From assembly GCA_019118565.1 (NCBI GenBank), contig DWYR01000009.1, forward strand, positions 1 to 64,000: 64,000 nt of DNA, given 5' to 3'. This document shows positions 40,907 through 51,581 of this stretch, in pieces. Made by a program: the position numbers and the translations under genes. The notes beneath the pieces are model-generated. The model was not told where the DNA came from. It saw nothing but the letters and a program-made list of their open reading frames with translations, and did not search any database. Positions within the stretch are counted from its first letter, which is position 1. Every line of letters starts with the position of its first letter. The stretch comes from Candidatus Alistipes avicola (GTDB lineage: Bacteria; Bacteroidota; Bacteroidia; Bacteroidales; Rikenellaceae).

Positions 40907-41018
40907 TGCGTAAGGTGCTCGTTGGTGACTTTACTGTCGGGGATGCCTTGCTTGGGAATATGAAGGAGGCCTCATTTTTCAAAATGGGACCTCCTCCATT
41001 ATTCCCAGAACGAATGGA

Positions 41019-42224
41019 TTAGCGCAATTTGTTGCGGATAAAACTTTGACGGGCGTATAGAAAATAGAAGAGTACGCCGACGGCATTGATTGCGAAGGCG
41101 AGCCAGAAGGCAGCCGAATAGCATCCGAGGTGTTCGGCTACGCTACCACCTCCGATAATGCCGAGTCCTATGCCGAGGTCCCAGGAGGTAAGAATGGTTG
41201 AGTTGGCCGTTCCTCTGCGTTCGTGGGGTGCCAAATTGATGAACATCGTCTGGATGGCTGGATACATATGGCCGTTGCCCAGCCCGATCATCAGTGCGGC
41301 GGCGTAGTATCCATACAGGTTCGGAACGGCCGTAAAGACGAAGTAACCGCAGAGCGACATCAACATTCCGATTGATGCGTTGTGTACGATCTTCCCTTCG
41401 CGCAGCGACTTATTGCCGACCAGCCGTGAAAGAATCAGACCGATGGCCAGCAACATGAAGAAGGTGCCCGACCCGGAAGTGATGTGCAGTACTTCCTGGC
41501 TGTATATGGCGATGTAGGTCGAGATGATACCGAACGAGAAGGCAAAAGCGGCGATGCAGATTCCTTCGCTCCAGCCCTTTACCAGGATGAATCGGTCGAG
41601 CGACAGTTTGTTGCTGTGTTCGATGGGTTGTCGTTCGCGGCATTTGATCGTGGAGTCGATGATCAGACCGCCCAGGGCAATGACGAGCGACATGGTGAAC
41701 AGCAGGTTGAAGTTGTGGATCGTATGGTAGATGTAAAGACCCATCGAGGGGCCGATTGCCATGGCGATGTTGTTGCTCAGACCGTAGTAGCCGATGCCTT
41801 CCGAACGGCGTTCGGGATAGAGAACATCGACGGCCATCGTGCTGTTCGCTACGGTTGCTGCGCCGAACGGAGCTCCGTGCAGGGTACGGATGACGGCAAA
41901 GAGCAGCAGGGATCCGGTGATATAGTATCCTGCGAAGAAGAGGGCAAAGCAGAAGTAGCAGATCAGCAACACCTTCTTACGCGGGAACGTGTCGACGACG
42001 AACCCGCTGAACGGTCTCACGCAGAGAGCCGTGAGGGTGTATCCGCTCAGAACGAGACCAATCATCGCCTTGTCTGCCGAGAAGGTGTCGCGCAGGTAAA
42101 GCGGCAAAAGCGGAGCCAGCAGATAAAAGGCGAAGAAAAGCATGAAGTTGGCGATCCATACTTTCAGATAGTTGCTGTTCCATAAAGCTGGTTGGCCGGT
42201 TTTTGTATCGTTTTCGGAGTCCAT
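41019..42224 (-). CDS. MFS transporter
   Basis: 12-TM pattern; SGYTLTALCVRPFSGFVVDTFPRKKVLL. Confidence 0.92.
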   Translation of the reverse strand: MDSENDTKTGQPALWNSNYLKVWIANFMLFFAFYLLAPLLPLYLRDTFSADKAMIGLVLSGYTLTALCVRPFSGFVVDTFPRKKVLLICYFCFALFFAGYYITGSLLLFAVIRTLHGAPFGAATVANSTMAVDVLYPERRSEGIGYYGLSNNIAMAIGPSMGLYIYHTIHNFNLLFTMSLVIALGGLIIDSTIKCRERQPIEHSNKLSLDRFILVKGWSEGICIAAFAFSFGIISTYIAIYSQEVLHITSGSGTFFMLLAIGLILSRLVGNKSLREGKIVHNASIGMLMSLCGYFVFTAVPNLYGYYAAALMIGLGNGHMYPAIQTMFINLAPHERRGTANSTILTSWDLGIGLGIIGGGSVAEHLGCYSAAFWLAFAINAVGVLFYFLYARQSFIRNKLR

Positions 42225-42255
42225 GTCGGTTATTATTGTGTGCAGACGATGTTTT

Positions 42256-42621
42256 TTACTTCTTGAAGATGAAATATACGGCCAGAATCAGACAGACAAA
42301 TCCGGCCAGATGGTTCCATCGCAACGTATCCGATTTCATGAAGACAACGGCGAAAACGGTGAATACCAGCAGGGAGATCACTTCCTGGATGACTTTGAGT
42401 TCCCAGATCGAAAATGGACCGGCGTATTGGTTGCTGCCGATACGGTTGGCCGGGATCTGGAAACAGTATTCGAAGAGGGCGATACCCCAACTGAGCAGGA
42501 TGATTGAAACGAGTCCGAGACGTTGAATCCTGGATTTGAAGGCTATCTGCCCGTACCAGGCCAGTGTCATAAAGGCGTTCGAGCAGATCAGCAGAAGAAT
42601 GGTTGTAATAGCACGGGTCAT
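42256..42621 (-). CDS. DUF486/DMT-family small membrane protein
   Basis: FMTLAWYGQIAF..., FEYCFQIPANRIGS...F....LKVIQEVISL.VF. Confidence 0.88.
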   Translation of the reverse strand: MTRAITTILLLICSNAFMTLAWYGQIAFKSRIQRLGLVSIILLSWGIALFEYCFQIPANRIGSNQYAGPFSIWELKVIQEVISLLVFTVFAVVFMKSDTLRWNHLAGFVCLILAVYFIFKK

Positions 42622-43277
42622 GATAAAAGATCGTTCAAGTTCGTGATGCAGGAGAAATCGTCGATAATGAGGTCCGCTTCGGTTTCTGTTTCGAGTACGG
42701 TACGCGGCAGCGTTGTCGTGAGGGCGACGATGCGGCCGATGCCGGCGCGTCGGGCGGCCGTGATGCCGGCCTTGGCATCTTCAAACACGAGACAGTCGCT
42801 CGGAGGCAGCTTCAAGCCTGCGGCCGAAAGCAGGTAGATCTCCGGGTCGGGTTTGCAGCGGGTAACCCGGTCTCCGCTCACGATGCAGTCGAAATAGGGG
42901 GCGATCCGGCACTTCTCCAGCACGAAGTCCACGTTTTCGCGTCCGCCGGAGGAGCCGACGGCACAGGGGATATGTCGGCGGTGGAGCTCTTCGAGCAGGG
43001 CGACAAGTCCTTTGACGGGGCGTATTTCCGGGGCATATATTTCGCGGTAGATGCGCTCTTTCTCGGCACCGAGTGTTTGCAGACCCTCTTTGCGGATGAT
43101 CTCCTCGGGCAGGATCAGACGCATGATATCGTCATTGCCCATGCCGAAAGCCGAATGCAGCTTCTCTTCCCAATTTTTGACACCGTGTCGCTGGCAGAAA
43201 AATTCGAATGCTTTTATATGGGCTTTGCTGTTGTCAACCAACACACCGTCCATATCGAACAGGATTCCTCGGATCAT
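42618..43277 (-). CDS. HAD hydrolase, beta-phosphoglucomutase-like
   Basis: MIRGILFDMDGVLVDN, AVGSSGGRENVDFVL, VFEDAKAGITAARRAG. Confidence 0.9.
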   Translation of the reverse strand: MIRGILFDMDGVLVDNSKAHIKAFEFFCQRHGVKNWEEKLHSAFGMGNDDIMRLILPEEIIRKEGLQTLGAEKERIYREIYAPEIRPVKGLVALLEELHRRHIPCAVGSSGGRENVDFVLEKCRIAPYFDCIVSGDRVTRCKPDPEIYLLSAAGLKLPPSDCLVFEDAKAGITAARRAGIGRIVALTTTLPRTVLETETEADLIIDDFSCITNLNDLLS

Positions 43278-43427
43278 TGTCTCGGATTTTGTTCGCAAAA
43301 ATAACCATATTTTTCAGGAGTTGTCACTGTAAAACGGGGAAAGGAAGAAAATCTCCTTTGGGAAAGGAGATTTCGTCGACCTTCGTTTCGTTGGAGAACG
43401 GGATGTGGAGAGGTCCGACCGTACGGG

Positions 43428-45920
43428 TCAGAACTTGAGATTCAGGCTGCAGTTAATCGTAAAATATGGAATTGAGAGTCCCGGTGCGGGATCGCGATGC
43501 GTAAGCCGCCAGATAAAATCGACACGCAGCAGCCGGAAGATATTTTCGATGCCGAATCCGGTTTCGAGATAGGGTTTCTTGACCGACGACATCCCTCGGG
43601 GAAAGAGTAGCATGGCCTCCGTGTCGGGACGGCTGCCGTCATTGCGGGCGGTGAGCGTTCCATAGACCCCCTTGAATATGAGTACCTCCCGCCAGTTCAG
43701 CTTCTTGAGCAGCGGCAGTTTGCCGAACAGGAATCCGTTGAAATGGTGTTCGTAGAAGAACGCCACCCATGCATCGGATGCGAACTCATAGAAGTTCATG
43801 CAGGAGAAGGCATCGTAGTCGTAAAAATAGGTTCCGTTGCCTTCGTGCAGTTTCAAGAGCGGGTAGGGGACTTTGCCGAAGATCTTTCCCCCCTCGACCA
43901 TCAGCTGCGAGTAGCCGATCGGCGGAAGGTTGAGACGGTATTGCAGTTGCCCCTCGAGTCGCAGATATTCGTAGCTGGAGGGGAGCATTCCCTTGAGACC
44001 GCCCGCAATTTCGAAAGAGAGAATCGGGTATTTCGATCCCATGTACTGCACGTCGAATGGCATTCGGAGGATCGTTTCGTTCTTCGAAAGACGCATCCCA
44101 AGACGGAGAGAGGCATCGTTGATCCCATCGACACGAGTTCCGTCCGGTCGTACCATCGGAACGTAGCGGTTGCCCGAGATGTGTCGGGCCTGGAGATGGA
44201 TCGTACTGCTGATTCCATGCCGCCATTCGTGCTGGTAGTCGAGGTTCCCCTCCTGAATCATCGAGAGACGGGAGGCACTTCCCCGGGCAAAGACCGAACT
44301 GAGGATATTTTTCTCGGCCAATGCACTGGTGGCCGAGCCGAGCTGGAGTGCATCGTAACGGTAGTTGAGTGTCAGTTTGCGGGTGAGCTGGCGGCGGAAC
44401 ATGAATTCGAGTCCGACACCACCCTTGAACTGTTCGTCACGGAAGCCGTATGCCGCATATCCCGACAGTCGAACCAATCGGCTGAACTCCTTGGTCGTAC
44501 GGGCTCCCAATTGAAGTCTTACTCCCTCCAGCCGGTTGTAGCTAACCACTTTGGAATAGGGCCCTATTCCGACATATTCGGTGTTGTAGTATCCGCCGAT
44601 AATCGTATTGAGAACCGTGTAGATGTTTTTGTACAGGGGAACATCCTGGATCGAGTCCACCATGTTGTAGATGCCCCGTTCTTTGGCCGAAAGGGCGTAG
44701 GGACGCAGTGTATCCCATTCGATCCGTCGGGCTGCGATCGCTTCGTCCGAGACGACGACATCGGCATCCATGCGCAGAACCTCGCGGGGGATCGGCTCGT
44801 CGAACCGGACATTCGAGTAAAAGACCTCGCGGCTGCCCAGGAACGAGATCATTTTCGAGGAGTCCGATTTGGTCAGGGTGAAGTCGGCGGTCAGTTTCTC
44901 CCGCTCGGGGAACCAGATCGAGTCGGTGGCGAGCCGGTTGTCCGCTTCGATGTCGAGGTGGCGGATCCAGTTTACATTGACCCCTTTGGCCATCTTGACG
45001 CGGGCCGACCGCAGGGCATATGAGGCCGAGTCGATGTTGATCTCGCCGTCGAGCACCGGGGTGGAAACATTCCGCGGATGAAACCGGATTTTATAGGTCT
45101 TGCGCCCCTCGATCGTCAGACTGTCTACCAGGAAATAGTTGTAAAAAGTTCGACCCGAATTGGAGAGCGGGCTTGCGAATTTGACTCCGAACAGGTCGAT
45201 GTAGTTCTCGTAAAGGTTGACGTTCGCATGCAGATGTCCCGTAAACTGAGCCAGAACCGTATTGTCCTCGACACCGGAAATTTGGCTGGCCCGGATTACT
45301 TCTCGGGCTACTTTCGGATCCTTGCTGTGGTAATAGTCGGCCGAGGCTTCGGAAATCATGACCGGGAGATAGGGTTGTCCGGTCATCGACGAAGTGTCGA
45401 GGTGCTCAAAGATGAATCCGAAGTTCTTTTGCATCCGTTTGCTCCTGAATTCGGTCATATTGGCCAGATCCAGCTCCATCTTCGTGTAGGTGCGTGTGAT
45501 GTAACGGACATATTCGGCTGGGTTGTTGCGCTTCTTGGCCCGGATAATCCCTTCCAGAATCGGGTGTGCCGGGTTCTCTCCGGGGGTAACGACGATCTCG
45601 TCGATGCCGAATTGGACCGGGGACAATCGAAAGTCCACTTGGTTGAACGCTCCTCGGTGAATTGTTCGAACCTGGGACTCGTATCCGATCATGAGGGCCT
45701 GAACGCGACTCGACGTATCACGTATCTCGAGCGAGTAGAAGCCTTCGTCGTCGGTCGAAATCCCGGTTGTCGTCCCTGGAAACAGTACACTCGCGAAGGG
45801 CAGGGGATCTCCTGTCGCGGCATCGGTGACCGTACCGCGGACACGGGTCGATTGTGCGGCGGCCGTATCGCACAGAAACGTCCCGATAAGAGAGAGTAAA
45901 ATGATAAGCGTTGACTTCAC
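43428..45920 (-). CDS. DUF5686-like outer-membrane protein with carboxypeptidase-regulatory-like N-terminus
   Basis: VRGTVTDAATGDPLPFASVLFPGTTTGISTDDEGFYSLEI; long beta-barrel-like C-terminus. Confidence 0.8.
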   Translation of the reverse strand: MKSTLIILLSLIGTFLCDTAAAQSTRVRGTVTDAATGDPLPFASVLFPGTTTGISTDDEGFYSLEIRDTSSRVQALMIGYESQVRTIHRGAFNQVDFRLSPVQFGIDEIVVTPGENPAHPILEGIIRAKKRNNPAEYVRYITRTYTKMELDLANMTEFRSKRMQKNFGFIFEHLDTSSMTGQPYLPVMISEASADYYHSKDPKVAREVIRASQISGVEDNTVLAQFTGHLHANVNLYENYIDLFGVKFASPLSNSGRTFYNYFLVDSLTIEGRKTYKIRFHPRNVSTPVLDGEINIDSASYALRSARVKMAKGVNVNWIRHLDIEADNRLATDSIWFPEREKLTADFTLTKSDSSKMISFLGSREVFYSNVRFDEPIPREVLRMDADVVVSDEAIAARRIEWDTLRPYALSAKERGIYNMVDSIQDVPLYKNIYTVLNTIIGGYYNTEYVGIGPYSKVVSYNRLEGVRLQLGARTTKEFSRLVRLSGYAAYGFRDEQFKGGVGLEFMFRRQLTRKLTLNYRYDALQLGSATSALAEKNILSSVFARGSASRLSMIQEGNLDYQHEWRHGISSTIHLQARHISGNRYVPMVRPDGTRVDGINDASLRLGMRLSKNETILRMPFDVQYMGSKYPILSFEIAGGLKGMLPSSYEYLRLEGQLQYRLNLPPIGYSQLMVEGGKIFGKVPYPLLKLHEGNGTYFYDYDAFSCMNFYEFASDAWVAFFYEHHFNGFLFGKLPLLKKLNWREVLIFKGVYGTLTARNDGSRPDTEAMLLFPRGMSSVKKPYLETGFGIENIFRLLRVDFIWRLTHRDPAPGLSIPYFTINCSLNLKF

Positions 45921-46085
45921 GAGTTGTCGGTTGAAGAGTTTGCCGGCTTCAAGTATAGAAAAAATCGGTCAGACAAACAATAAAAAGGAGCGTTTCTCCC
46001 TAAAAAAACCCTATCTTTGGGGGTAAACAGAGACCGGTTGGAAGATTATGCTCGTTTTCCGACATTCGGTATTTTTCAAAAATGC

Positions 46086-46604
46086 ATGCAACACCGTTTG
46101 AACAAAATAGAGAAGACCAATGCCGCACGCCTGCTTGACCGGGCGAAGATTGCTTATGAACTGATCCCTTATGTGGTGGATGAGACCCATCTCGGGGCGA
46201 CCCATGTGGCCGAGCAGTTGGGTGAGGAGATCGCCTGCGTATTCAAGACGCTGGTGCTGAAGGGGGATCGGACCGGGTATTTCGTCTGTGTGGTCCCGGG
46301 CAACCATGAGGTCGATCTGAAACGTACGGCCCGTGTATCGGGAAACAAGAAGGTCGACCTGATCCCGATGCGTGACTTGTTGGCAGTAACGGGTTATATT
46401 CGGGGCGGATGTTCGCCGATCGGGATGAAAAAGAGTTTCCCGACCTATTTCCACGAATCGGTTACCTCCTGTCCGTTTATCTATATCAGTGCCGGCGTGC
46501 GGGGCTTGCAGATCAAGGTCTCTCCGGAGGAGCTGATTCGCTACCTGCGGGCCGAAGTGGCCGATCTGAGCGATCCTGCGGAGGAGAGTTCTGAAGAGAA
46601 GTAG
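46086..46604 (+). CDS. ybaK: YbaK/EbsC Cys-tRNA(Pro) deacylase
   Basis: KTNAARLLDRAKIAYELIPY; FVCVVPGNHEVDLKRTAR; GYIRGGCSPIGMKK. Confidence 0.93.
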   Translation: MQHRLNKIEKTNAARLLDRAKIAYELIPYVVDETHLGATHVAEQLGEEIACVFKTLVLKGDRTGYFVCVVPGNHEVDLKRTARVSGNKKVDLIPMRDLLAVTGYIRGGCSPIGMKKSFPTYFHESVTSCPFIYISAGVRGLQIKVSPEELIRYLRAEVADLSDPAEESSEEK

Positions 46605-46611
46605 TCAAATT

Positions 46612-46647
46612 AAAAACATCCAGCGTTTCAGAGCGCTGGATGTTTCA
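46612..46647. terminator. bidirectional terminator
   Basis: AAACATCCAGCG...CGCTGGATGTTT hairpin. Confidence 0.8.
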
Positions 46648-46670
46648 GTTAATGTATCGCTTGATCCGAA

Positions 46671-47729
46671 TTACCGGTTCTTGTACATCGAGTCGTAATA
46701 TTTTTCGTATTCGCCCGATGTGATCTGATCCATCCACTCCTGGTTCTCCAGATACCAGCGGACGGTCTTTTCGATTCCCTCTTCGAATTGCAGCGAGGGC
46801 TCCCAGCCCAACTCCCTTTTCAGCTTGCTGGCATCGATCGCATAGCGCAGGTCGTGTCCGGCACGGTCGGTTACGAAGGTGATCAGCTTGTCGCTCGTCC
46901 CCTCGGGATTTCCCAGCAGGCGGTCCACCGTCTTGACGATCACGCGGATCAGGTCGATGTTTTTCCACTCGTTGAACCCGCCGATGTTATAGGTCTCGGC
47001 GATCTTTCCCCGATGGAAAATCAGGTCGATGGCCCGGGCGTGGTCCTCGACGTAGAGCCAGTCGCGCACGTTCTCGCCGGTACCATAGACGGGCAGCGGA
47101 CGGCTGTGGCGGATGTTGTTGATAAAGAGCGGGATCAGCTTTTCGGGAAATTGATAGGGCCCGTAGTTGTTCGAGCAGTTGGTGACGATTGTCGGCATCC
47201 CGTACGTATCATGGTAGGCGCGCACGAAGTGGTCGGACGAGGCCTTGGCCGCTGAATAGGGCGAGTGGGGATTGTAACGGGTCTCCTCGGTAAAGAGCGA
47301 TCCGTCGAACTCCAGGGCGCCGTATACCTCGTCGGTCGAGATGTGGTAGAAGCGTTTTCCCTCCCACGCTTCGTTCCAGTACTCCTTGGCGGCTTGCAGC
47401 AGCGTGAGGGTTCCCATGACGTTGGTGCGGGCGAAGGTGAAGGGGTCCTTGATCGAACGGTCCACATGGCTTTCGGCTGCCAGGTGGATCACTCCGTCGA
47501 TTTCGTAGCGGCGGAATACCTCGCGGATGGTCTCCAGATCGCAGATGTCGGCCCGCACGAAGGTGTAGTTCGGCGCATGCTCGATGTCGCGCAGGTTGGC
47601 CAGATTGCCCGCGTAGGTCAGTTTGTCGAGGTTGATGATCCGGTATTCCGGATATTTGTTGACGAAAAGCCGCACGACGTGCGACCCGATGAATCCGGCA
47701 CCGCCGGTGATCAGGATGTTGCGTTTCAT
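46671..47729 (-). CDS. rfbB: dTDP-glucose 4,6-dehydratase
   Basis: ILITGGAGFIGSHVVRLFV; HLAAESHVDRSI; STDEVYG. Confidence 0.97.
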   Translation of the reverse strand: MKRNILITGGAGFIGSHVVRLFVNKYPEYRIINLDKLTYAGNLANLRDIEHAPNYTFVRADICDLETIREVFRRYEIDGVIHLAAESHVDRSIKDPFTFARTNVMGTLTLLQAAKEYWNEAWEGKRFYHISTDEVYGALEFDGSLFTEETRYNPHSPYSAAKASSDHFVRAYHDTYGMPTIVTNCSNNYGPYQFPEKLIPLFINNIRHSRPLPVYGTGENVRDWLYVEDHARAIDLIFHRGKIAETYNIGGFNEWKNIDLIRVIVKTVDRLLGNPEGTSDKLITFVTDRAGHDLRYAIDASKLKRELGWEPSLQFEEGIEKTVRWYLENQEWMDQITSGEYEKYYDSMYKNR

Positions 47730-48598
47730 TGGTTCAGTTCGTTATAGGCCTCCAGGCACCGTTTGAGTGAGTCGTGCCAGTGAGGAATCGTGATTCCGAA
47801 TCTTTCTTTGATCTTGCTTTTGTCCAGTACCGAGAAATTGGGGCGGCGTACTTTCGACGGGAACTCCGACGAGTGACAGGGCGACAGCCGGCAGGCCGTA
47901 TGGCCCGAAAGGGCGGCGATTGCATGGGCGAAGTCGTACCACGAGCAGACCCCCTCGTTCGTGAAGTGGTAGATTCCCTCCTCTCCTGCATAGTCGACGG
48001 ATTCGATACGTTCGTAGATGACACGTGCCAGATCGGCCGCACAGGTGGGGGTTCCTACCTGGTCGAATACCACCTGTAGCTCCGGTTTCTGCTCGGTCAG
48101 TTGCAGCATGGTCTTCATGAAGTTCCTGCCGTAGGGGGAGTAGAGCCATGCGGTACGCAGAATGAGGTATTTGCACCCGGACTCCACGATGGCACGTTCA
48201 CCCTTCAGCTTGGTCACTCCGTATACACCCAGCGGGGTGGTGGGATCCTCTTCCCGGAATGGAACGTTCCCGGTGCCTCCGAAAACATAGTCGGTAGAGA
48301 TGTGGAACAGGGTGGCATCCTGAGCCTTGGCCGCCCGGGCCAGATTCGCCACGGCCAGATGGTTGATCCGGTCGGCCGTTACGGGATCCTCTTCAGCCCG
48401 ATCGACGTTGGTATAGGCGGCGCAGTTTACGATTGCATGGATCTTTTCACGCTCGACGAATTGCATTACCGACTCTGCATCCGTGATGTCCAGTTCGGCT
48501 ACATCCGTGAACAGGTAGCGATGTCGGGAGTGGGCTCCCAATGTGCGCATTTCACGGCCGAGCTGTCCGTCGGCTCCCGTTACCAGTACGTTAAGCAT
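47726..48598 (-). CDS. rfbD: dTDP-4-dehydrorhamnose reductase
   Basis: MLNVLVTGADGQLGREM; STDYVFGG. Confidence 0.96.
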   Translation of the reverse strand: MLNVLVTGADGQLGREMRTLGAHSRHRYLFTDVAELDITDAESVMQFVEREKIHAIVNCAAYTNVDRAEEDPVTADRINHLAVANLARAAKAQDATLFHISTDYVFGGTGNVPFREEDPTTPLGVYGVTKLKGERAIVESGCKYLILRTAWLYSPYGRNFMKTMLQLTEQKPELQVVFDQVGTPTCAADLARVIYERIESVDYAGEEGIYHFTNEGVCSWYDFAHAIAALSGHTACRLSPCHSSEFPSKVRRPNFSVLDKSKIKERFGITIPHWHDSLKRCLEAYNELNQ

Positions 48599-49163
48599 AG
48601 TAGTCCGTTTGATAGTCGAATAGTTCAACTGCATCTTTAAGACGCGGGTGATTACTGTCTTTTGCAGAGAGGATTATCTCCTCTTTTGAGAGTTGCCAGT
48701 CGATTCCCAGGTCGGGATCGTCCCAGGCGATCGCCCCTTCGGTCTCGGGGGCATAGAAGTTGTCGCACTTGTATTGGAAAACCGCCTCGTCGCTCAGTAC
48801 CGAGAATCCGTGGGCGAATCCCCTCGGTACGAAGAGCTGGCGGTGGTTCTCCTCGGTCAGCTCCACAGCCACGTGGCATCCGAAGGTAGGCGAGCCACGC
48901 CGGATATCGACTGCGACATCCAGCACACGTCCCCGTACGACACGCACCAGTTTCGATTGGGCTGCAGCCCCTTTCTGAAAATGGAGCCCCCGGACAACCC
49001 CCCGGCACGATTTGGACTCATTGTCCTGTACGAAGCGGATGGGGCGCACCTGCTGGTCGAATTGTTGCTGAGAGTAACTTTCGAAGAAGTAACCCCGGTC
49101 GTCTCCGAAAATACGAGGCTCGATAATGACAACTCCCTCTATCTCTGTTGGAATAACTTTCAT
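48591..49163 (-). CDS. rfbC: dTDP-4-dehydrorhamnose 3,5-epimerase
   Basis: GVVIIEPRIFGDDRGYFFESY; VRGLHFQ; FVPRGFAHGF. Confidence 0.96.
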   Translation of the reverse strand: MKVIPTEIEGVVIIEPRIFGDDRGYFFESYSQQQFDQQVRPIRFVQDNESKSCRGVVRGLHFQKGAAAQSKLVRVVRGRVLDVAVDIRRGSPTFGCHVAVELTEENHRQLFVPRGFAHGFSVLSDEAVFQYKCDNFYAPETEGAIAWDDPDLGIDWQLSKEEIILSAKDSNHPRLKDAVELFDYQTDYYA

Positions 49164-50056
49164 TACTTGTGTTCGCGCTTTAATTCATCGATCACTTTCA
49201 AAAGATATTGACCGTATTGGTTCTTGATCATCGGCTGTGCGAGTGCTCGCATCTTCTCCTCATCGATCCACCCTTTGCGGTAGGCGATACCCTCCAGGCA
49301 GGCGATCTTGAGTCCCTGCCGTTTCTCGATCACCTCGACGAAGATCGAGGCATCCGAGAGAGAGTCGTGCGTCCCCGTGTCGAGCCATGCGAAACCGCGG
49401 CCGAGTGTCAGCACCTTCAACTCCTTGTCTTCGAGGAATGCCTGATTGACGGAGGTGATCTCCAACTCGCCGCGTGCCGAAGGCTTGATCTGTTTGGCAA
49501 CCTCGACTACCTTGTTCGGGTAGAAGTAGAGGCCGACTACGGCGTAGTTCGATTTCGGATGCAGGGGCTTCTCCTCGATCGAGAGGCAGTTCCCGTGCTC
49601 ATCCATTTCAGCTACGCCATACCGTTCGGGGTCGTCGACCCAATATCCGAAGACGGTCGCCTTCTGATCCTCTTCAGCGGCCCGTACCGCCTCCCGGAGC
49701 ATATTCGAGAAGCCCGATCCGTGGAAGATGTTGTCTCCCAATACGAGGCATACGGCATCATCCCCGATGAACTTCTCTCCGATCAGGAACGATTGGGCCA
49801 GACCGTCGGGGGAGGGTTGCTCGGCGTATTCGAACCGTACGCCGAAGTCCGATCCGTCGCCGAGCAGCCGCTTGAAGGCGGGCAGGTCGGCCGGTGTGGA
49901 GATGATCAGGATCTCCCGGATGCCGGCCAGCATCAGGACCGAGATGGGGTAGTAAACCATCGGTTTGTCGTAAATGGGCAACAACTGTTTGCTGACCCCC
50001 TTGGTGATGGGGTACAAACGGGTGCCGGAGCCTCCGGCCAGTACAATTCCTTTCAT
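49163..50056 (-). CDS. rfbA: glucose-1-phosphate thymidylyltransferase
   Basis: [37 protein letters not shown]. Confidence 0.97.
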   Translation of the reverse strand: MKGIVLAGGSGTRLYPITKGVSKQLLPIYDKPMVYYPISVLMLAGIREILIISTPADLPAFKRLLGDGSDFGVRFEYAEQPSPDGLAQSFLIGEKFIGDDAVCLVLGDNIFHGSGFSNMLREAVRAAEEDQKATVFGYWVDDPERYGVAEMDEHGNCLSIEEKPLHPKSNYAVVGLYFYPNKVVEVAKQIKPSARGELEITSVNQAFLEDKELKVLTLGRGFAWLDTGTHDSLSDASIFVEVIEKRQGLKIACLEGIAYRKGWIDEEKMRALAQPMIKNQYGQYLLKVIDELKREHK

Positions 50057-50341
50057 GTCGGTTTTCGTTTCAAATACACACCGCACCGTCTGTTTGTCGT
50101 GCATTCACTGCGTGCGGCAGGATGCGAAGTGATGAATCCTCGTCGCGGCGGGTTTCAACATCTTCGGGGCTATTATCTTGCAAAGATAAGAAAATTATTC
50201 TGCCAAAGTCAATTTGTCTTGCATGATTACATGGTGCTTTATTCGGGATTTGTTGTAATACGATATTCTTTTTTAGGAAGCACGATCCGTTTCGTTTTTT
50301 TTCGTACTTTTGGGCAGCAAAAATCTAATTTCTCAACCATC

Positions 50342-50998
50342 ATGAAATTCTTTATCGATACAGCCAATCTGGCACAGATTCGCGAGGCCAACGAGATGGG
50401 CGTTCTCGATGGCGTAACCACCAATCCTTCGCTGATGGCCAAGGAGAACATCCGGGGTGAGGAGGCTTGCCGCCGCCACTACCTTGAGATCTGCTCCATC
50501 GTGGACGGTCCGGTAAGTGCCGAGGTCATCGCAACCGATTTCGAGGGTATGGTGCGCGAAGGCGAGGAACTGGCCGCCCTGCACCCGAATATCGTGGTCA
50601 AACTCCCTTGTACGGCCGACGGTATCCGTGCCGTCAAATATTTCTCGAAAAAGGGTATTCGCACGAACTGTACGTTGGTCTTCTCCGTGGGTCAGGCTCT
50701 GCTGGCTGCCAAAGCTGGAGCAACATATGTGTCACCGTTCGTAGGCCGTCTGGACGATATCAGCGAGGATGGCGTAGGTCTGGTTGCCCATATCGTTCAG
50801 ATGTACCGCTATTATGAATTCCCGACCTTCGTATTGGCTGCTTCGATTCGTCATACGCAGCATATCATCCAGTGTCTCGATGCCGGTGCCGATGTGGCTA
50901 CCTGTCCGCTGGCTGCGATCAAGGGTCTGTTGAAACACCCGCTTACCGACAGCGGTCTGGCACAGTTCCTGGCCGACCACGCCAAAGTAAACGCATAA
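50342..50998 (+). CDS. fsa: transaldolase / fructose-6-phosphate aldolase family
   Basis: [47 protein letters not shown]. Confidence 0.92.
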   Translation: MKFFIDTANLAQIREANEMGVLDGVTTNPSLMAKENIRGEEACRRHYLEICSIVDGPVSAEVIATDFEGMVREGEELAALHPNIVVKLPCTADGIRAVKYFSKKGIRTNCTLVFSVGQALLAAKAGATYVSPFVGRLDDISEDGVGLVAHIVQMYRYYEFPTFVLAASIRHTQHIIQCLDAGADVATCPLAAIKGLLKHPLTDSGLAQFLADHAKVNA

Positions 50999-51015
50999 GA
51001 AATATGCTGACCAGA

Positions 51016-51055
51016 AAAAACGGAGCTCCCCTTTCAAAGGTGGGCTCCGTTGCTT
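51016..51055 (+). terminator. intrinsic terminator
   Basis: ACGGAGCTC...GGGCTCCGT hairpin with following T-rich sequence. Confidence 0.7.
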
Positions 51056-51074
51056 TTGGATGTGGATATTCGGC

Positions 51075-51569
51075 TCAAATATCGAGTCCCATGATATAGT
51101 CGTTCATGTAGTACCCCTGTCCGATCGGGAAGTCTCCTTCGTCAACTTTCGACATGCCCATCCGCTGGTAGAATGCCAGTGCTTTCGTATTGTGGCGGTT
51201 TACGTTCAGCAGCATCCGGCAGGGGGAGGGGTGGAGCTCCTTGATATGTTCGATCGCTTTGCGGAAGAGTCGGAAACCCAGGTGGCTGCCCTGAAATTCG
51301 GGCAGGATATAGATCTTTTGCAGGTGAAAGGTGTAGCCGTCCGGCTCCGTTGAAATGGAGAGGTAGCCGCAGGGGGTCTCCTCTTGGTAGATAATGAAGT
51401 AGGTGTGCCCGTCGGCCATCTGCTGACGAAGGCTCTCGCAGGAGTACATCCAGTCGAGCATATAGGCCATCTGTTCGGGAGAAAGGATCTCTCGGTAGGT
51501 GTGGGCGAAGGCAATGTTGCCCAGCCGGTGAAGCAGCTCGATGTCGTTGGGTGTTGCTTGGCGTATCAT
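51075..51569 (-). CDS. GNAT N-acetyltransferase
   Basis: YILPEFQGSHLGFRLFRKAIEHIKE; LNVNRHNTKALAFYQRMGM. Confidence 0.9.
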   Translation of the reverse strand: MIRQATPNDIELLHRLGNIAFAHTYREILSPEQMAYMLDWMYSCESLRQQMADGHTYFIIYQEETPCGYLSISTEPDGYTFHLQKIYILPEFQGSHLGFRLFRKAIEHIKELHPSPCRMLLNVNRHNTKALAFYQRMGMSKVDEGDFPIGQGYYMNDYIMGLDI

Positions 51570-51581
51570 GAACAGGTGTTT

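Noticed and set aside
46671-50056. rfbB-D-C-A block as the edge of an O-antigen or capsule island
   Set aside because: Flanked by housekeeping genes with no glycosyltransferases, wzx or wzy; treated as a stand-alone dTDP-rhamnose operon.
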